From NCBI GenBank assembly GCA_002706065.1, contig PAJM01000024.1:14798-55968 (forward strand): a DNA stretch of 41,171 nucleotides, given 5' to 3'. This document shows, piece after piece, positions 36,877 through 41,171 of the stretch; the first letter of the stretch is position 1; every line of letters starts with the position of its first letter. Origin of the DNA: Methanobacteriota archaeon (lineage in GTDB: Archaea > Thermoplasmatota > Poseidoniia > Poseidoniales > Poseidoniaceae). A program made the position numbers and the translations under genes. The notes under the pieces are model-generated. The model had not been told where the DNA came from. It did not search any database and saw only the letters and a program-made list of their open reading frames with translations.

Positions 36877-39716
36877 AGCATGTCCTTTGCAGCTTGTAAG
36901 GCAGCATCAAGACCTTCCGCATCAGAGCCACCACCTTGTGCCATGGTGGGTCGGCCTCCGCCACCTCCCTTGATGTGTGGGATTATGGAGCGTAGAAGGT
37001 CAACAGCATTGTATCGTTCAGCAGCAATTGTGTTTTCCGTTGTTGCAACCATGAGTTTGCCTCCACCTTCCTTGGATCCGAGGATGGCCAAGGTAGGCGT
37101 ATCGCCATCACGTGTCAATTCTTGCAACATCGAAGTGAGTTGTTTGAGGTTACCCTCGACCTCCATGATGACGACACGTACACCATCAATCGTGGTTGAA
37201 TCGTCACCTCCACCAGAGGTTCGCAAACGAACAACTTCTGCTTCAAGTTGCTCAATTCGCTTTCGCTGGTCTTTCCATTCTGAAAAAAATCGTTCAGCTG
37301 TTTTTGGCAAATCCTCTGCCGATACCGCAAACGTCTGCGATGTGGTTCGTAGGAGTTCATCTTGGTCGCGAGCAAATTTCAGCGCAGATTCGCCAGCAAC
37401 GATGTGAAGGCGTTCCACCCCGTCTTGCACTGCTGTCGAACGAACGACGCGAATTGAACCGATTTTACCTGGTTCATCGTGATGCGTTCCTCCACATGCT
37501 TGAACATCGTGATCTGAAATACGAAGCACACGTATTTCATTGCCTTTTGGCGCACCACCCTGATACAAGTCAAAGCCATACTTTTTGTCGGCTTCATGCC
37601 GAGGAAGAATTGTTTTCTCGGTTCTGGACACTTGACCAAGCACTTTGTTTGCAAGAATCTCAATGGCATCCAAATCATCGCGTGCAAGGCGTCGATAATG
37701 TGTGATATCAAGGCGAGCAAGATCGGTTGATTTGTTGGCTCCTGCTTGATAGATGTGCGGGCCAAGGATTTTACGCGCAGCACCGCCAACGATGTGAACA
37801 GCAGTGTGATGATCCATCAGTTGTTTTCTCCTTAACCAATCGATGGCACCATGGACAAGGTCACCAACTTCGAACGGCCCATCACACAAATGAAGGATGA
37901 GACCATCTTCTTTTTGTGTATCTAAGACTAAGCGAGAAGTCCCGTCTGTGGTAAGAGAGCCATAGTCTCCTTCCTGTCCACCGCCTTCTGGGTAAAAGCA
38001 GGATTCTGATAGCACAATTGCGTGCGTGGCTCCATCGGGACCAACACCTTCTCGAAGTGGAATCGATGCGAGTACGCTGGCATCAAAGCTGCGTTGTTGA
38101 ACATCGTTGTAGTACAATGGAACCGTTTCAGGGAACGAGGGTAACTCGTCCACAAGTGAAGTTTGCTGCGTCGATGCTGCAGCCGCTTTTGCCAACCTTG
38201 CATGACGTTCTGCCATTTCAGCGGAAAATCCAGTGCGCAAACGCAAATGAGTCCAACCGCTCGATTGAGCCATGTTAATGACCATATCAGGCGGAAGTCC
38301 ATGTGAGTCATTGAGTTGGAACAGCAACTCATCTGGTAGTTGTTCAGCATCCTTCGCAACGGATTTCAATGATTGATTGATGAGATTCGTTCCCTTTCGA
38401 AGGACCTCCGTGTATCGTTCTTCTTCAAGGTTCATGATGGTTAACAACCCATCTCGGGTCTGTTTCATCTCGTGTCCATGCATGTTCACATCGAGGTGAT
38501 GATTGATCAGTTCAGGCAGTGATACATCAAGTCCGAGATCGTCACGCATCCGAAGAATCCTTCGAGCAAGCATCCTAGCAAGGTAGCCTGCCTTCGCGTT
38601 TGATGGAACTAGGCCATCGCCAAGCATATGGGTCAATGCATGAAGGTGATCGGGTATCGCATAGACTCTGGACAACGGTTCTGTGACGGCGATAAACTGT
38701 TCGTGTGTCAACTGAACTCCACGCTGAGAGAGACGAGAAATGAACAGTTCAGAGAGTTGGTCTGCGTCGACACCAGGCTCAATGTTCATGATACCGTTCA
38801 AACGGCTCATTTCACCGAGCAAGCGGTCGAGGTCCAAATTGGGCCACTGTGCTGCGACATCAGAAAATCCAGAAATCGATTTGAGCCATTCAACCGTTTC
38901 AGGGTAGATTGCCTCATATATTGTTGGCGTGCCAGCGGCAGCCCAACAAAATCGCTCAAGTCCGTACCCTGTATCAATGATTTGCAATGGCATCTCTTTG
39001 TATCGGTCACCTTTGAGTTCAACGTCACCGTCTTCGGACTCTTCGAGATTCATGAACACCAGGGTTGCAAGTTCTAGACCACCGACGATGACTTCCACAG
39101 CAGGTCCTGCATTGCCTCCACCACACCACGGATTTTCGACATAGGTAATTTCATGTCCTGCTACTCCAAACGTCTCAGTAAGCATGGTGTGGCAGTATGA
39201 AACACATTCTTCCATCCAGTAATACATTTCATCCTCGTCTGGTCGATTAAAAACATGGTGCGCCATCATTTCAAACGTGGTCAAATGCCGTCCAGAACGA
39301 CCAACAGCATCAACATCGGTCAAGCGAATGCACGGTTGTGAAATCGTCAACGGATTGGCAGGGGGTGCGACTTGCCCTGAGGTGACATGCGGTTGAAAAT
39401 CAGCAATTGATGCAATGGTCAAATGGATGTCGTCCCGCCAACGGGCGAGGACTGGATATGGGTCAACACGATGGTGATCGTTGGTTTCAAAGAATGACAA
39501 GAACGCTTCGCGCATTGCGTCTTTCAGCGCTTTACCTCGTTGATTGAATCCTTCAATCAGTGGTTTTCCGATGAACGTATATTCGTCCTCGTGCGTGTCA
39601 CCACATGTCGTACGGGCCTCATCGCATGTCCAGAACCACAAATTTGTGATTCGGCACTGTCGGCGAACGTAACCATTGTTATGGAATACTGCCAAGTCAA
39701 TAGGGGGTAGACTCAT
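36867..39716 (-). CDS. alaS: Alanyl-tRNA synthetase (archaeal type)
   Basis: Class II core (RWRDDIHLTIASIADFQPHVTSGQVAPPANPLTISQPCIRLTDVDAVGRSGRHLTTFEMMAHH), editing domain HHTAVHIVGGAARKILG and VQACGGTHHDEPGKIG, C-terminal GGGGGRPTMAQGGG. Start set at MSLPPIDLAVF; the ORF-track extension overlaps rtcB. Confidence 0.93.
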   Translation of the reverse strand: MSLPPIDLAVFHNNGYVRRQCRITNLWFWTCDEARTTCGDTHEDEYTFIGKPLIEGFNQRGKALKDAMREAFLSFFETNDHHRVDPYPVLARWRDDIHLTIASIADFQPHVTSGQVAPPANPLTISQPCIRLTDVDAVGRSGRHLTTFEMMAHHVFNRPDEDEMYYWMEECVSYCHTMLTETFGVAGHEITYVENPWCGGGNAGPAVEVIVGGLELATLVFMNLEESEDGDVELKGDRYKEMPLQIIDTGYGLERFCWAAAGTPTIYEAIYPETVEWLKSISGFSDVAAQWPNLDLDRLLGEMSRLNGIMNIEPGVDADQLSELFISRLSQRGVQLTHEQFIAVTEPLSRVYAIPDHLHALTHMLGDGLVPSNAKAGYLARMLARRILRMRDDLGLDVSLPELINHHLDVNMHGHEMKQTRDGLLTIMNLEEERYTEVLRKGTNLINQSLKSVAKDAEQLPDELLFQLNDSHGLPPDMVINMAQSSGWTHLRLRTGFSAEMAERHARLAKAAAASTQQTSLVDELPSFPETVPLYYNDVQQRSFDASVLASIPLREGVGPDGATHAIVLSESCFYPEGGGQEGDYGSLTTDGTSRLVLDTQKEDGLILHLCDGPFEVGDLVHGAIDWLRRKQLMDHHTAVHIVGGAARKILGPHIYQAGANKSTDLARLDITHYRRLARDDLDAIEILANKVLGQVSRTEKTILPRHEADKKYGFDLYQGGAPKGNEIRVLRISDHDVQACGGTHHDEPGKIGSIRVVRSTAVQDGVERLHIVAGESALKFARDQDELLRTTSQTFAVSAEDLPKTAERFFSEWKDQRKRIEQLEAEVVRLRTSGGGDDSTTIDGVRVVIMEVEGNLKQLTSMLQELTRDGDTPTLAILGSKEGGGKLMVATTENTIAAERYNAVDLLRSIIPHIKGGGGGRPTMAQGGGSDAEGLDAALQAAKDMLQS

Positions 39717-39819
39717 ACCAACGCCTCCGGTTTGCGGGTGGCTGCTGTTGCTTTCAATCCTCCCTCTGAATATCGTGGAAAAGTGGAAATCATAAAATGA
39801 AAGACGGAAAGCGAGGAAC

Positions 39820-41171
39820 ATGGCTGCTGAGTGGACCAAGCACGTCGACCTTTCCTCACCGGGGGTTGTACGTATCAAGGCCCATGACCGAATGAAAGTA
39901 GATGCGGCCATTATCTCTACGATGGATGAAATAGAACATTACCAAGACGGGCGAGGTCCAATCCAATTGATGAACGCTACAGAGCTTCCAGGCATTGTTG
40001 GAACTGCTTGGGGAATGGCAGATTGGCATTATGGATACGGTCTGCCGATAGGAGGCGTCGTTGCAACCGATATCGAACATGGCGAACAAGGGGGCGCAAT
40101 ATCACCTGGTGCTGTTGGATTTGACATCAATTGTGGTGTGCGCGCTGTAGCACTGAACATCGAAGCGACAGAGATTCCTAATTTAGAGAAATTAGCGCGA
40201 CGTCTCAACGGTCGAATTCCTGCAGGAGGTTCCGGAAAAGGCGGTATCGACATCACAGAATCTAATCTCAATACAATTCTTCAGGGAGGCTTGAAAGAAT
40301 TGGATTCCATCGATGTTCAACAGCATCACATCGAAGGTACTGTCGAATCGGATGGATGCTTTGAGGTCGATGAGATCAGCATCAGTCAACGTGCAATACA
40401 GCGTGGAATGAAAGCGCTCGGAACACTTGGGAGCGGTAATCATTTCCTTGAACTACAACGTGTATCAGAGATTGTTGACGAGGAGACGGCAAGAAAGTGG
40501 AACCTCTCGCACAACCAAGTAGTGGCAATGATTCATTCCGGTTCCCGTGGATTGGGACATCAGGTGTGCAGCGATCACATTCACCAACTCGAACTTCGAC
40601 TCAAACAAAGAGGAAAGATGTGGGTTGATGAGGAATGGGGCTACTCTCTACCAGATCGTCAACTTGCCTCTGCACCGATTCACTCAAGAGAGGGGCAAGC
40701 CTACCTGAACGACATGAAAACTGCCGCAAATTATGCATTCACAAATCGAGCTGTTCTCACAGACCGTTTGTTCAAAGGATTGAGAGCAGAACTTGGAGAA
40801 AAGATTGAATTATCCACATTGTACGATGTGTCTCATAACATCGCTAAAATCGAAGACCATGTCGTTCACGGAAAGAACTGCACGTGTGCAGTTCATCGGA
40901 AAGGAGCCACGAGAGCATTCAGTGGAGACCAACAAGAGTTGCACGCCACATTTGCCACAACAGGTCAACCGGTTGTTGTACCTGGCGATATGGGGCGAGG
41001 CTCATGGTTGATGGCCGGACCATACTCCAATCAGAATCAAGCCTTTGGAAGTGCATGCCATGGTGCAGGTCGAGCATTGTCGCGTACTGCAGCTCGAAAC
41101 CAAATCAATGCTAAAGCGAAGGAAAACGAACTCCGGGACAAGGGTATTATCGTTCAGGCGGCGAGCAAAAA
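39820..41171 (+). CDS. rtcB: RNA-splicing ligase RtcB (3' truncated by window edge)
   Basis: Not in the ORF track because it runs off the end. Translation from ATG 39820 gives GPIQLMNATELPGIVGTAWGMADWHYGYGLPIGGVVATD, GFDINCGVRAVAL, GTLGSGNHFLELQ, IHSGSRGLGHQ, VHRKGATRAFSGD, SACHGAGRALSRTAARNQI. Confidence 0.95.
   Translation, partial: MAAEWTKHVDLSSPGVVRIKAHDRMKVDAAIISTMDEIEHYQDGRGPIQLMNATELPGIVGTAWGMADWHYGYGLPIGGVVATDIEHGEQGGAISPGAVGFDINCGVRAVALNIEATEIPNLEKLARRLNGRIPAGGSGKGGIDITESNLNTILQGGLKELDSIDVQQHHIEGTVESDGCFEVDEISISQRAIQRGMKALGTLGSGNHFLELQRVSEIVDEETARKWNLSHNQVVAMIHSGSRGLGHQVCSDHIHQLELRLKQRGKMWVDEEWGYSLPDRQLASAPIHSREGQAYLNDMKTAANYAFTNRAVLTDRLFKGLRAELGEKIELSTLYDVSHNIAKIEDHVVHGKNCTCAVHRKGATRAFSGDQQELHATFATTGQPVVVPGDMGRGSWLMAGPYSNQNQAFGSACHGAGRALSRTAARNQINAKAKENELRDKGIIVQAASK

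Noticed and set aside
37196-37705. 169-aa plus-strand ORF
   Set aside because: Lies antisense within alaS, whose reading frame is clearly coding; no recognisable domain.
39717-39911. N-terminal extension of alaS in the ORF track
   Set aside because: It would overlap the divergently oriented rtcB start (39820) and lacks AlaRS similarity; MSLPPIDLAVF at 39716 is a better start.
1-41171. tRNA, rRNA or transposase genes
   Set aside because: Spacers are short, and I saw no cloverleaf-like conserved GGTTCRANYCC context, rRNA tracts, or transposase motifs. A tRNAscan run would be decisive.

Overview
This 41-kb window is densely coding and archaeal. The archaeal-type ValRS, AlaRS and SHMT, RtcB, a divergent PolB2-like polymerase, and large thrombospondin-3-repeat surface proteins suggest a marine Thermoplasmatota/Euryarchaeota of the Poseidoniales (MGII) kind. 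That lineage call is inference only. I support about 25 protein-coding genes and saw no convincing rRNA, tRNA, CRISPR array or transposase. Most genes are housekeeping: geranylgeranyl reductase, MqnC-like radical SAM enzyme, aminopeptidase P, SHMT, aminotransferase, EVE-domain protein, RND exporter, ValRS, DinB, SerA, subtilase, MBL hydrolase, Nudix hydrolase, AlaRS and RtcB. The most interesting locus is 25964-30508. It groups a Y-family polymerase (DinB), a RecA-like protein with a degenerate P-loop, a divergent B-family polymerase with eroded exonuclease and DTDS motifs, and a small helical protein whose gene overlaps the PolB start. The composition resembles the bacterial ImuA-ImuB-DnaE2 mutasome. 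A second notable object is a secreted lipoprotein with thrombospondin-3 repeats and a C-terminal PNGase F-like deglycosylase domain (2690-5731). All five convergent gene pairs in the window overlap at their 3' ends.
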